Assembly: GCA_963971225.1 (NCBI GenBank)
Contig: OZ020269.1
Location: 31,765,264-31,829,263, forward strand
Source: Melieria omissa
Taxonomy: Eukaryota; Arthropoda; Insecta; Diptera; Ulidiidae
Reading direction: 5' to 3'
Length of the DNA stretch: 64,000 nt
Position numbers and translations under genes: made by a program. Under the pieces are notes generated by a model that saw only the letters and a list, made by a program, of their open reading frames with translations, searched no databases and was not told where the DNA came from. This document shows positions 11,026 through 22,135 of the stretch, one piece after another. Positions within the stretch are counted from its first letter, which is position 1. Every line of letters starts with the position of its first letter.

Positions 11026-11173
11026 CATCACCGTAAGTTTCTGAGAGCATTCGATGCGCTTCAGCTGCATTTTTTTTCGAATTGTAACAGAAAAGTAAAA
11101 CTTCCCGCAAATGGCGAGAATTGGGCACATAAACGGACATTTTCGAGCGTGAATAATACGAAAACAAGAACAA
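11026..11173 (-). pseudogene. Mariner transposase N-terminal fragment (copy 1)
   Basis: The minus frame reads MSVYVPNSRHLREVLLFCY then KKNAAEAHRMLSETYGDAAL. This is the first helix-turn-helix of mariner transposases, which binds the terminal repeats. It is cut at the LINE target duplication. Its continuation SERTCREWFQRFK is found at the other side of the LINE near 8910-8943. Confidence 0.85.
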
Positions 11174-11482
11174 CTGTCACTGAAACGGCGATGACAATTC
11201 GTTAGGCACTGTCCACACTCACTTTAAAGGCATTACCATCTATGTATTTCAACCAGCCTCAGCCGGTACAGCCACCTATCGGCAAACGGCGGAAGCAAAG
11301 TTGTACACCTGATATTTTCTAAATAAATTTGCACGATTTGCAAGCGTTGTTCTTTTGTCAACCTGTTCATGATGAAATGGAAAACCAAACTGAACATAAA
11401 TGACATTAGAGTTGCCAGATTTGACCACAAAATGCCAGTTTTATCTCTATGCGAAAAACAAAACTCTAAAAAAAACAAAATT

Positions 11483-11999
11483 GCTACGTTGTTTTTTTAT
11501 ATCATTTCTATTATATACATATTTCGGTATAGCTATACATTATTTTTCTATTATTATTCTTTACAAAATAATTATTATAAAATGTATCGATTAATTTAAA
11601 TATTCGATTATATATGCTACAAATTTTGTTTTCAAATGCGAAAAATTTAAATATGTATTCAATCAATCGATAAATTCGTTATATACAAAAATTGTCAAAC
11701 ATTTTTAAATTTGTCTTAATTTGTTAATAACTGTAAAAAGTTGGTCAAACTTTTTCAAATTTCTAAAAAGTAAAATATTCAAACTCAACTTTTATTTGTC
11801 ATACTTTTGTGGATCAAGAACGCCTTTCTCGAGAAATTTATCGATAATTAAAACTCTTAGGACTTCATACATTTTTAAAATTTATCGATTTATCGACTTA
11901 AACTTTTTAAATTATTTGAATTTTCCAATTAGAATTCTTAGAGTTCAAATCTTAGAGTTCATAAATTTCAAAATTGATAGCTCAATCGAAATAAATCGA
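11483..11999. other. AT-rich stretch, no gene
   Basis: Very AT-rich with many ATCGAT/TCGATA words. It may be a decayed upstream part of the tandem repeat at 12000-12540. Confidence 0.5.
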
Positions 12000-12545
12000 T
12001 ATTAGTTTTTCCAATTATAAGCAAATTTCAAAATGAGTTGCAGTTATCTAACAGTTTTTCTAATTTTCAATGGCTGGTCCATGAAACCTAGACTCGACAC
12101 ACGATTGATAAACAACTTCTTGAAAATCACAATTTTATAAATTTTATCGATTTAATAGAGTATTTTCCACTCGTAAGGAAACTCAGGGATCAGGGATTTG
12201 ATCACCTTACAAGTCTTTTTGATTGTCGATTGATCCATAAATTATTGGAAATCACACATTTAAAAAAATAATCGGTTTAATATATATTTTTCTACCGGTA
12301 AGCGAACTTTGAACTTTGAATTCTTTTTGATTGTCGAAACACAATTAATCGATAAATTCTTGGCAATCACACATTTCTAAAAATTTGTATTGGTCGAAAT
12401 TAATCAATATAATTTTTTTCACTCGTGAGCGAATTTCAAAGAGAATTGGAGTTACTTAAAAATCTTTTCAATCTTGAATGGTACATTGACTTGAAACACT
12501 GATCGATTACTCTTTGGAAATTGCACATTTTTAGGATTAATCGAA
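12000..12545. repeat. Degenerate tandem repeat, unit about 125-155 bp, about 4 units
   Basis: The anchor TTTTCCACTCGTAAG-GAA recurs, with changes, near 12008, 12164, 12289 and 12414. Each copy is followed by a CTTTTTGATTGTCGA-like word, then ATCGATAAATTCTTGG and AAATCACACATTT. Divergence between units is high, so the array is old. Confidence 0.6.
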
Positions 12546-14520
12546 ACTAAGCAATGAGACAATATTTACTGAACCACACAACCTCGTCTTCGACAGTTGT
12601 TTGAAACTCTATTGATTGTTAGTCTCTTAGAATACCTAAACGTTTATAATTAATCAATTAATTGAAATTTATTGAAATTAATTCACAGAGAGTGATTTTC
12701 AGCAAATTTAAATTTATATCTGGTACCAGCAAACAGTTTCTGCTCGTCCCCCCAATGGGTATTGGTGCATCGAGCACCAATAACCATTGTGGCACCGATG
12801 GACTCCAAATTCCATTCATAAATACTGAATGACTTAATTCGTAATTCGGCCAACACTCTACCGATTCATAAATAGTTCAACGAACCGGTTAAAAGAAAAT
12901 CGCATTAAGAGCAACAAACACAAAGCGGCTGCAATCAATATTGCAAATTTTTTGCACACACAAACGCTGCAATCATATTGAGTTGTCTTACACACACACA
13001 CACACGCAGGCACACAGAAAGACGGAAAAAATATACAACCACAAGTGAAATTAAAATTATGACCGCTGTACGCACCGACGTATTTATAACTCAATTTCGC
13101 GTATTTACAGCCGAGCGAGAGCACTTAATTCAAACTCGTTCAAGTGTGAAACATTCGCAGCTCAAATATTGAACACAACGGCAAAAGAAGCGATTTGTTT
13201 GTATCAATGTTGTTTTTTGCAAGTGTATAAATTCATGTGTATGTGTGTGTGTGTATTATTTATAAATTGCCACTGTTGAAATTATTGTTCGACTGACTGA
13301 AAAGGCACTTGGCGCAACCATTCAATGTAGCACAACAACAAACTCGATTACTGTGCGCACACACACACACACACTTCGCTTTTGCCTTTGTATGTGTACT
13401 ATACACAATACACAGCACATGGATCTGTGGATGCTGAAGCTGGAGGTGGCCGGCCGGCCAAAGACGTTATTGCCGCTGTGCAGTCAGGCCGGAAAAAACG
13501 GAAATTTATTAGTGAGATTATAAATATCACTGGTTATATGTGGCCACAAGCTTTCATAATAATGCCACTTGAAATTGCAACAAATCCTTTCTGAAAAGCC
13601 TGGCACACACTATGTACATACATATCAAACATATATGAATCGAGCGTACATATGTGTTTGCATGTATAGTATATGGATGTGTGTTTTTGTGGCATAGTGT
13701 AGTCACATGTGGGCAACTGGGTCGCTATCGCCAGCCACAGATAAAGCTTAACTGAAATGGCCATTAAATTACTGGTTCGCTTCGCGTGCACTGCTGCGCT
13801 GCCACTAGCTGGCGGAAAGGACCTCTCGAAAGCACGCGCAGATAAAGATAAAAACTTTAGTGTACTGCACTATGGCACTAACACAATCGCACACATACAC
13901 ATATATATGTGTGTGTGTGTAGTTCAACCTATGGCACGCCATGCTGTGCCATATTCATAAAAATTAATTCAAATGTACAACAGTTACGAGTGGAAGGCGC
14001 AAAAAAAGACCAGCATACACGCAGAGAAAAATGCCGTCAAAATGTGTCGACAACTAACAACGACAATTGCGTTGGAGTATAAAAGTTGAATTTTAGGGCG
14101 ATCTGTTTAATGTTATGTACAATGTGTGTATGAATGTGTTACAATGTTATTTATATGACGTAGATAACTACTTTGGATAGTATGTAGATACCCACTATGA
14201 ATACGCAAGGATACCTACTCTATAGTAGGTACAACAACAATGTATATGAAGTTTCTTTTGAAACTCTGGAACAGCACATTTTGTGAGGTTTGTTGAGAAA
14301 AATGTCTGAACTAAAAGAGTATGTGGCTGGAGTGGAGATAACTTGTTTCACATCACTGTTAAAATGCAATAAAAAACAGAGAAAATAGACAAATTACTGC
14401 AGAGTTACTCAGAAGTTGCTCCTAAAGGGATTCAATGTATAATTGACCCTCAAAACTTTCGCTCTTGAAACCATTTCCTCGACACATTAACTCTGTCTCC
14501 AAACAACAAGAGAGTCGAAA
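12546..14520. other. Non-coding stretch with several (CA)n/(GT)n tracts
   Basis: No gene recognised. (CA)n or (GT)n tracts lie near 12990-13006, 13237-13254, 13356-13374 and 13905-13920. A GGCCGGCCGGCC palindrome is at 13447-13458. Confidence 0.55.
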
Positions 14521-14521
14521 A

Positions 14522-14629
14522 TAGTAGTAGAAGTGGAAGAAGTAAAAGTAGTAGTAGCAATAATAGTAGTAGAAGTAGTAGAAGTATTAGTAATAGTATT
14601 AGTAGTAGTAGTAGTAGCAGTAGTAATAA

Positions 14630-14688
<59 letters not shown>

Positions 14689-14710
14689 ATAGTAGTAGTA
14701 GTAGTAATAA

Positions 14711-14770
<60 letters not shown>

Positions 14771-15322
14771 TGGTAATAGTAGTAGTGGTAGTAGTGGTAA
14801 TAGTAGTAGAAGTAGTAGAAGTGGTAGTAAGAGTAGTGGTGGTAGTAATAGTAGTAGTAGTAATAGTAGTAGAAGTAGTAGATGTAGTAGTAATAGTAGT
14901 GGTAGTAGTAGTAATAGTAGTAGAAGTAGTAGTAATAGTAGTAGAAGTAGTAGTAATAGTAGTAGAAGTAGTAGTAATAGTAGTAGAAGTAGTAGTAATA
15001 GTAGTAGAAGTAGTAGTAATAGTGGTAGAAGTAGAAGTAGTAGTAAAAGTAGTAGTAGTAGTAAAATTAGTAGTAGTAGTAAAAGTAGTAGTACTAGTAG
15101 TAGTAGTGGTAGAAGTAGTAATAGTAGTCGTAGTAGTAATAGTAGTAGTAGCAGTAGTAGTAGTAGTAATAGTAGTAGTAGTAGTAATAGTAGTAGAAGT
15201 AGTAGTGGTAATAGTACTAGAAGTAGTAGAAGTGGTAGTAGTAGAAGTAGTAGTAGTAGTAGTAGATTTAGTAGTAGTAGTAGACGTAGTAGTAGAAGTA
15301 ATAGTAGGAGTATTGGTAGATG
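14522..15322. repeat. (AGT)n trinucleotide array with an embedded 21-bp higher-order repeat
   Basis: About 800 bp of AGT triplets with AGA, AAT and GGT variants. From about 14912 to 15020 the unit AATAGTAGTAGAAGTAGTAGT (21 bp) repeats five to six times. The poly-valine frame running through it is a translation artefact. Confidence 0.97.
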
Positions 15323-15414
15323 ATGTCCTTTATTTCACATTTCATCATGTTTTAGCAGCAAAATATAAATTAAGGACAAAATAAAAGACATACAACTATG
15401 ACAGCAAAGACGGG

Positions 15415-15482
15415 TGGAATTTGTGGCATCACAACAAGGCCATAGAGAAGCCTAAGTATGTCTCTGACAGAGGCAGCCAAGA
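15415..15482 (+). repeat. LINE-tail-like dispersed repeat, copy 3
   Basis: An inverted copy of the family: TTTGTGGCATCACAACAAGG, then GTCTCTGACAGAGGCAGCCA. Read in reverse complement it gives GGCTGCCTCTGTCAGAGACA and TTGTGATGCCACAAA. Confidence 0.6.
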
Positions 15483-16489
15483 GATTTTCCATTACAAAGT
15501 AAGCGTTTTCATGAAATAAGCTCCTCACTGATCCTTAAAACCCCTCATTTACATCCTTTTTCAAATCGTTTTGATAACCAACTAAAAAAAAGCTCCCCAG
15601 TAAGGAGAAGACTACGCTTGCTAGGGACTCCTTTTCTTGAAGACCTCAAAACCTTTTCAACTATGAAGATCAGCAAACTTCTACACTAATTGGATCTCAC
15701 AAAGTGGACTTAAAGTACCAACCAATGCCAACACAAAATGGGGATCAGCCACCAAAACGGCACTTTAAGTGCTAATTGTGCTCCATGACTATAGCAGCAA
15801 CCACTCAACCAACTAACCACCTTAACTACAATGTTGAGGTTCCCATAAAAAATTAAAAAATTTAAATCAAACGAGCTTCCTAATGCTTCAATGTTCGCTG
15901 TTCCCCCCCCCAACCCCAGATTATCAAACGTGAGAACAACCTCCATTTTCTTTGTATAAAAAATCTTTTGTTCCTGAACAACTTTACTCTTTTCTCAAAC
16001 CTATTAGCTCTCTTACTCAAATCGTTTGTTATTCCCTACTATCCTTCTTATCTCAAATCCGCAGCTCCTATGTCCTAGAAAAATAATGTTGTCATCATTT
16101 TAATTTTACTTAATATTTTAATAATTTGGGCCATTGAATTCAACTAATCGTGGAATTTGTAGATCAATTCTATCTTTTCATCTATTGCCCAATCAATATT
16201 TTGATCTCATATTTTTAATATTGAGTCATAGCTTCCTGATGGAAGCCTCAGCTGGTAAAAGAGGTGTTTTTGATTGTTGTGGTTATTAGATTACAAGGAC
16301 AGTTTAATAAGTCAGTGACTTTTTAAGTTTTCCTCTAGTCACTTTAAATGTAACACTGCTCATGCCAATGACCATCTTCTAGTAGAATACAGTCAAATTT
16401 TGAGCAAGTTGCGTTATTTAGTTTTTGTTTGACAGTCATTGAAAACAGATAATCTCGAAAATTTCCACAAAAATTGATACTTTAAAACT
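15483..16489. other. Non-coding stretch, no gene seen
   Basis: A 78-residue minus frame at 15710-15946 has no recognisable motif. Nothing else can be supported. Confidence 0.5.
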
Positions 16490-17215
16490 GGTCATCATCG
16501 AAACTAAGCAATGGTTTCAATGGTTAAAAAGTTATTTACTGAATTTCGTTGTAGTCGTACCAACACAAGTGATTACGAAGAGAGTCCGTGACTCCGATGG
16601 AAGGATCACGGTAAGGAGGTCCTATCATCACTTGGTGTGACCAACGGAAGGATGCGCACGTAAGCAAGAGGTGCCTGAAGAGAACATTTTCGACAGACTT
16701 TAACCTGGTAAGGGGTTATTATGGCCAGTTAAGTAAGCAAGTTAGACAAACTCGTCATTGATTTGAAGCTAACAAGACCGCACTAGGAGAAGGAAAAGGG
16801 CTCTTTTCCACCTTTGGTTCTTTCTCGTCTCACCATTCATCGACAAATTGGGTGACTGATGGAAGATCAGTCAATTCAAGGGACTTGCTGAAATGCATCA
16901 ATTAATAAAACTGGCTTTACCCAACTCCCGTATGCTACTAGTTTGTGGTAGCACAATGGGCCCATTTGTGGCATAAATGTTTCTTGCGACAAGGTTGCGT
17001 GCCCAAACAGCGACTATAACCTAACCCAATCTGCTGATACCAACATGCAAGCCATTAAAAAAATTAACTTTCACCATGACAATGCATAAGTGGCACATAT
17101 AATCGCCATGGCATAAATCCATAAATTGGGCTATGAACTGCTACCCCATCCAAAATATATTCTACGAATTTAGCCCTCTTTGGCTATTTGCTGTTTCTAA
17201 AACTGGAAAAATATT
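16490..17215 (+). pseudogene. Decayed mariner transposase (second mariner family)
   Basis: Two separated similarities to one transposase lie in the same orientation. At about 16519-16580 the frame reads MVKKLFTEFRCSRTNTSDYE, the HTH/linker region of mauritiana/cecropia-like mariners. At about 17065-17215 it reads NFHHDNA, then after a stop MA-IHKLGYELLPHPKY, then LLFLKLEKYFS, matching the D34D region of the catalytic domain. Here the third Asp context (SPDLAP.D) is destroyed. Stops and frameshifts are frequent and the sequence between the two blocks is unalignable by eye. A LINE-tail-like repeat (16941-17030) is inserted in the middle. This is an ancient copy. Confidence 0.7.
16941..17030 (+). 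repeat. LINE-tail-like dispersed repeat, copy 4, inside the mariner relic
   Basis: It reads GTTTGTGGTAGCACAATGGG, then CCCATTTGTGGCA and finally AACCTAACCC. It is an inverted member of the family (compare 21963-22040), with CCTAACC at the LINE 3' side. Confidence 0.6.
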
Positions 17216-18930
17216 TCAGTATGAGATTTTAATTAGTAATGATTAAATAGTAACAAAAGCCCAATTTTAGGACCTTGAGGAAACCTATTACTTGGAAGAA
17301 ATAAAACAACTGGAAAGTGAAAATGGTGAGAAATAAATAATTAGATTGAAAAATAATAATTAATTAAGAAAGAATAATTAATAAATATGTAATTATAAAT
17401 AAATAATTAGAATTCCCTTGACTTATCAAACTGCCCTCGTATAAAGCAAAACCCCATTTTTATACCTTTAGTCACACGGAGTCAGGCAGTCATGCCAGTC
17501 TATCATTTTTTTTCGGGGACATTTTTCTCGGTGTATGAAAAACTGAAAGGGATCTATTGTATTTAGTATACAAACTAAAAGATGGGTAACAATTTTCTAA
17601 GAACAAAGAAATTTCCCAAATAAAATTCGTTTTCAAAGTCAATATTAAATATGCCTAATTCATTCATTAATTTAAAAATTAAATTAAAAACTCTTTCAAT
17701 TGTTATTTCCATTATCGAAACACATTTAATATCAAATTTATTGCAAATTTCAAACGTTTTGAAAATTCTTAACTCTAATCATTCGAAAATCCCGAAATCC
17801 TTGCCAACTTCACATCCCTAGTCGTTGAATACCCCTAACCCAAGTCGTTCAATACAATGTGAACATAGTCGAAGCACGCACATATGTCACATGATAAAAG
17901 CTGTTCATATGCACGTCTGTCTACACGCAGACATACTGACTGGCAGACAGACCGTCTAACTGGCCAAAACGACAGACAGGCAGACAAGCGCCAGGCGCAA
18001 ACAAATTGAAGTTGAAATATATCGCAGACGGCCTCTGGCTGCCTTCATATTTTACTTCTTGCCGCATTATTCGTAGCTGCAACTATTGTTGTTGTTTCTA
18101 ATTTAACTTTTCTGCCTGGTTTTGGAGTTGTTGCTTGTTTGTTTGTGTAGGTGTTGTGCTCGTCATTGTTCGTTGTACTTTTCGCAGTTGCCATTTGCCG
18201 ACACTTTCTTTGCGTTAGTCACATGCATGTCGGACGTTTCGCCCTGCTGGCTGCTAACAAGTTGTGGTGGCAAGACTTGAGTCGTACAATTCACGAGCCA
18301 TGTGAACTTTTTTAACAATTGCCAGTTTTGCAGTGCTTGAACTTAGACATTCACCATAAATATGCCACAAATTTGTATCTTATATATTAAGTTTTATTTG
18401 AAAGATTTTGTTGAAAAGTCTGTACGAACTCTTTTGAACTCAACATCAGACATATTTGCAATAAAAAATAGCAATAGGCAATGTGAACAATTTTTATATA
18501 AAAATAATATGAAAAAAGAATAATAATGGACACTAATAGAATAGATTAGAAAATTTGTCTAGTTACATGAAGAACTTTTAAAAGTACAATTCACTCACTT
18601 GTGAAACAATTTTTGCTTTAACATTTTTTCATTGGTCATTTCTAGTAGAATATCCCAACATTTAATCTCATAAGTATTGTATGCAACAGTTCAGTCTTGC
18701 TTTAAAACCATTCTAACAAAACTACTGAAGACAGTATTTGCAAAAAAGAGCACATCTTCTTAACATTGGCAAAAAAGTTTCACTAAAAATTTTCTAAGAA
18801 TTCATTTTTATAACTCAAAGCAACATTTCTCATTTCTAACGCCATTTCATTGTTGTTCCGTGTTATTATAAGTTAAGCAGTTAATTGCTTCTTCTGCTAG
18901 CATTCGTTGCCAGGCAGATTAAGATGCGCG
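17216..18930. other. Non-coding stretch, no gene seen
   Basis: It contains a CAGACA/GACAGACAG-rich patch at 17910-17995 and otherwise unique sequence. No coding motifs. Confidence 0.5.
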
Positions 18931-18990
18931 GCACAACTGGGCGTATGAGTATCCAATACTGAGTTCATATACGGCCATGTGCGGCTAAGA
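18931..18990. other. Diverged third copy of the GCGTATGAGT block
   Basis: CAACTGGGCGTATGAGTA followed by TTCATATACGG resembles CAACTTGGCGTATGAGTAAT followed by TTCACATAGAGTATACGG at 55276-55320 and its twin at 59824. Only about 45 bp are recognisable. Confidence 0.45.
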
Positions 18991-20145
18991 GGCAGTAGCA
19001 ATATTTCTTCAATCGTCTTCAAAACAACATTTAAACCCTAAAATTGTTAATTTTTTTGTACTTTTTTACAAATATTGCCTTAGTAAGATTTAGATTGGAT
19101 TAAAAACTGAACCTATCCGAAAAAGTTTTGACACGAAATCGATACGATTGAAAGATGGAATTGTAAGACCATTTTAATTTAATGTTCTTAATTTAATGTT
19201 CATTAGTAAAAATTGTAATTTTATGTTTTTCAAATTCCAACACAACACAATTCTTACAAGACATGAACATTCTAACCATAACAATAATTTGCAGTCTATT
19301 TGTCCACAAGTGATCTGACTGGAGTAAACACTTTCTCTTTAATTACAGAAGTCCTTGAATGGGGGAACCCCTGAGAGAATCCTTTCATGCTTGAGAAAGA
19401 TAACATGAGGTATGGTTGCTGTCAGTTGTGCACGCAACAGGAGTTAGACCCCGTCCTTCTTCCCCCAAATAGCTGAAGAAGGACTGAAAAGAATTTATGT
19501 TTGGAACCCTACAAAAAAATTATGTACGAAACATCCTCGAGTGCGGCACTGGCCATTGTGCACTATATGAGTCGTAATATTCATTAAATTTTATCCCAAG
19601 CAAACCTTTAGAACATCTCACACAGCTCTAAGTGGTTAGCTGTATTAATTGTGGATATTTCGAGTATTTACCGGACATGGAAACTTCAGGAAATGTCTAC
19701 TAAGTAAGGTTCAACTATGCTCAAAAAGTGAAGTGTTCTGTCTTCTAGGTTGAAGTCAAATGAATTTTTGCTTACAAGCAGCAAAGCCGAAACCTGAACT
19801 AAGGCGAAAACCTGCTCGGCTCATTCGCACACTTGGCAATGAGTTCAAATACGAAAGTCGTAGTGAAGTTATCTGTAGACTATTGCAAAAGATCTGGCAT
19901 TGGTGAGAATATTGCATCATTGCATTTAATCACAAGAACTAAAAAAAAATATTCCCACATACAGCGAAGTATTTTTCTCTCGCAAGAATGTACTCGAAAA
20001 ACTGACTGTTGAAGTTGAAATATGTATAACAAAAACACTTTGTTCAAGGACTTTGATTTTGGAGATCCTTATGTTTCGAATTTCAAAAATGTTCAATTAT
20101 TCCTAAATAAAAAATTCGAAAACAACAACACTGACATACTCATAG
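18991..20145. other. Non-coding stretch, no gene seen
   Basis: No family resemblance or coding signal recognised. Confidence 0.5.
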
Positions 20146-20661
20146 CACCGTGCAACAAAAAATCATTTTTGCCAAGACCCATCCAAAAGATTATATAGGC
20201 GTGAAACTAGTAGAGGTCGTTCATTGTAACTTGGTATACTCAGTTTTTCATTTTCTGATCTGATGTTCCTCTAAAAGGACTTAACAATTTTAAGGATATA
20301 CATATTTCAAGGAATTTATTTAAATATTTGCGGTTGTGCAATGATGAAGTTTTGGATATCAAATGAATGGATAATGGATTTTTCACTTTTAGATTATATT
20401 TCTTGTTTTTAACTTTCAAGACGAAAATATGTCAATAAGGTCAAAGACGTATCATTCGATCAAGTTCAAGTTTTCTAACAAATCCTTTTAGAAAAACTAT
20501 ATGTTTTGGATCTTAGTATGTAATATAATACCTCAAAATGTTATTATTTATCCTAATTGTTTCACAGTTAAAAAGTAAGTTTTCATTTATACGCAAGAAT
20601 TTTTTATGAAATACGCAATAATTTTTTGTCTACGAAACTAGAAAAATAAAAAAAATATGTA

Positions 20662-21254
20662 TCAGGTGTACAACTTTGCTTCCGCCGTTTTTTTCCAAAA
20701 TTAAAGCTTTATTGCGAAAAAGTGCTTACAGATGTATTATTCAAAGTATTGTCCGTCGCTAGCGACAACTTTCTCCCATCTTTCCGGCAATTTTCGGATC
20801 CCGGCTCGAAAAAAGGAGTCCTCTGTTGACGCTATCCATGAAGCAATCCATTTTTCCAATTCTTCGAAGGATTGAAAATGTTGATCTGCCAGGCCGTGTG
20901 CCATCGAACGGAATAGGTAGAAGTCAGAAGGGGCGACATCTGGGGAATACGGCGGGTGGGGCAAGACTTCCCATTTCAGCGTTTCCAGGTACTTTTTGAC
21001 CACTTTTGCGGCCTCACGTCGCAATGTAACAGAAAAGTAAAACTTCCCGCAAATGGCGAGAATTGGGCACATAAACGGACATTTTCGAGCGTGAATAATA
21101 CGAAAACAAGAACAACTGTCACTGAAACGGCGATGACAATTCGTTAGGCACTGTCCACACTCACTTTAAAGGCATTACCATCTATGTATTTCAACCAGCC
21201 TCAGCCGGTACAGCCACCTATCGGAAAACGGCGGAAGCAAAGTTGTACACCTGA
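20662..21254 (-). mobile_element. Rosa/mellifera-type mariner, copy 2 (593 bp, deletion derivative)
   Basis: Its ends, TCAGGTGTACAACTTTGCTT and its inverse, are the same as copy 1 at 8581-11313, and TA flanks both ends (20660-20661, 21255-21256). The internal sequence is an N-terminal stub joined directly to the C-terminal third. It is a miniature deletion derivative that a full-length mariner could in principle still move. It keeps the C-terminal end missing from copy 1. It sits inside the loop of the foldback element. Confidence 0.92.
20737..21072 (-). pseudogene. Mariner transposase C-terminal remnant (copy 2)
   Basis: The frame reads AAKVVKKYLETLKWEVLPHP, then PYSPDVAPSDFYLFRS and ends RKLPERWEKVVASDGQYFE. 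The third catalytic Asp (PSD) is present, but the first and second are deleted. The N-terminal stub (...LREVLLFCY) lies in another frame, so the apparent start Met is fortuitous. At the junction an 11-bp segment is inverted relative to copy 1 (GACGTGAGGCC in copy 1, GGCCTCACGTC here). Confidence 0.85.
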
Positions 21255-21541
21255 TAGTATATTACTTCCTGACATATTTTGATCATGAAGGTTTAAAATA
21301 GAAAATTTAGTCATAACGTGACAAGTTCTTTTTTTCATTTAATACCCAAGTTTTCATCATTAGACAATCGCAAATATTTTAAAAAAATCTTTGAATTATG
21401 TATGTTCTTGCAATTTAAAGTCCATTTAAAAGGACAACGGATCAGAAAATGACAAACTGAGTATGCCATGTTACTATGAATGACCTCTAGTCTCACGCCT
21501 ATATAATCTTTTGGATGGGTCTAAACTACTGTTGCAGGGTG

Positions 21542-21962
21542 TAATAGGACAATAGGTGGATAGCCAAAAACGAACAGTGGAACAAAAAGTTCCACTATGT
21601 GGTCTGCGTTGGGCAACATAGCAGCCTGGCGGTATAACAGAAGATGGTTCTAGTTAGTAAGAATCTAGCAAGACAGTCAAGGTCAATGGGAATCTATGAA
21701 CATTTCCATCTGGTACAAAGAAAACATTTTTTTCTTACTGAATACTTTTGACAGGGTATGGCCTATTTGATGCCTTGATTGCCAAAATGAAGTTGGAAAG
21801 GGTACTGTCAGTCACCTTTCCCTCACTGTCCGACTTTCTATAGATGGAAATGAAAAACTCTCGATTCACCATTTCTTGATAACTTGGAATAACATCAGAT
21901 CAGCCATTAAGAGACCTACCCGAATTCATTCTCGAATCAAACTGTCTTAACCAGGCTCCCAT
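21542..21962. other. Non-coding stretch, no gene seen
   Basis: Unique sequence without recognisable coding or repeat content. Confidence 0.45.
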
Positions 21963-22135
21963 ATGACTTGTGGTATCACAATGGACCCAAGTGTGACCTA
22001 CAGCAAGATTTCGTTTCCAAATATCCACTCTAAGCTAACCTAAGCAATCCGATTTTTACTTTCTTCTGGTTTCAAAATGGTTCCATTTGTCCTAACCACT
22101 ATGACCTAATCTAAGCTAACCTAACCTACTGATAC
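21963..22135 (+). repeat. LINE-tail-like dispersed repeat, copy 5, with a partial second copy
   Basis: TGACTTGTGGTATCACAATG followed by GACCCAAGTGTGACC and CTAAGCTAACCTAAG is an inverted family member (21963-22040). A second partial unit with AACCACTATGACC and CTAAGCTAACCTAACC lies at about 22110-22130. Copies 4 and 5 also share ACTGATACCAAC beyond the CCTAACC end. Confidence 0.65.

Larger units (their letters stand above)
8581..11313 (-). mobile_element. Rosa/mellifera-type mariner, copy 1, internally deleted and carrying a LINE
   Basis: The terminal inverted repeat TCAGGTGTACAACTTTGCTT starts at 8581 and its inverted copy ends at 11313. TA lies on both sides (8579-8580 and 11314-11315). 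The transposase N-terminus (SVYVPNSRHLREVLLFCY, HTH region) is read on the minus strand from about 11140. The C-terminal part at 8620-8929 has HDNARPH and YSPDVAPSDFHLF, with exactly 34 residues between the second and third catalytic Asp (the mariner D34D signature). The middle of the transposase, with the first Asp, is deleted: SERTCREWFQRFK joins directly to HDKVILQHDNARPH. The last ~100 bp of the frame present in copy 2 are also missing. The element is therefore non-autonomous. A LINE is inserted at 8944-11011. Confidence 0.9.
8131..11482 (-). mobile_element. Outer mariner-like element (DUF4817-type transposase), interrupted and decayed
   Basis: A Tc1/mariner-like element on the minus strand. 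Its left end AGGGTGTTTTTTTTAGAGGT follows TA. Its right end (about 11461-11482) is an imperfect inverted copy containing CTCTAAAAAAAACA. The reading frame starts MNRLTKEQRLQIVQIYLEN at about 11370 down to 11316, is broken at a TA by the inner mariner, and resumes at 8578 with NGSVREVYRKLRPFYGRHNR, the conserved N-terminal domain of this family. After RTVRTEETIAAVEQNVEEDP and the next helix-turn-helix it jumps directly to a C-terminal scrap (the HMPEI-type end near 8260), so the catalytic core is deleted. A helix-turn-helix remnant is all that is left, and it cannot transpose itself. The right boundary is less certain than the left. Confidence 0.8.
20146..21541. mobile_element. Foldback element with ~280-bp inverted arms, interrupted by a mariner
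   Basis: The left arm (about 20146-20440) and right arm (about 21265-21541) are inverted copies of each other. The left arm carries AGACCCATCCAAAAGATTAT then ATAGGCGTGAAACTAG. The right arm carries CTAGTCTCACGCCTATATAA then TCTTTTGGATGGGTCT. The outermost ends are CACCGTGCAACA and TGTTGCAGGGTG. No transposase is visible, and the loop now holds the mariner at 20662-21254. Without the mariner the element would be about 800 bp. I could not find a clear target duplication, so the class is unassigned. Confidence 0.75.

Noticed and set aside
14533..15384. 283-residue valine-rich open frame
   Set aside because: It is the translation of the (AGT)n array; the absence of stops follows from the triplet, not from selection.
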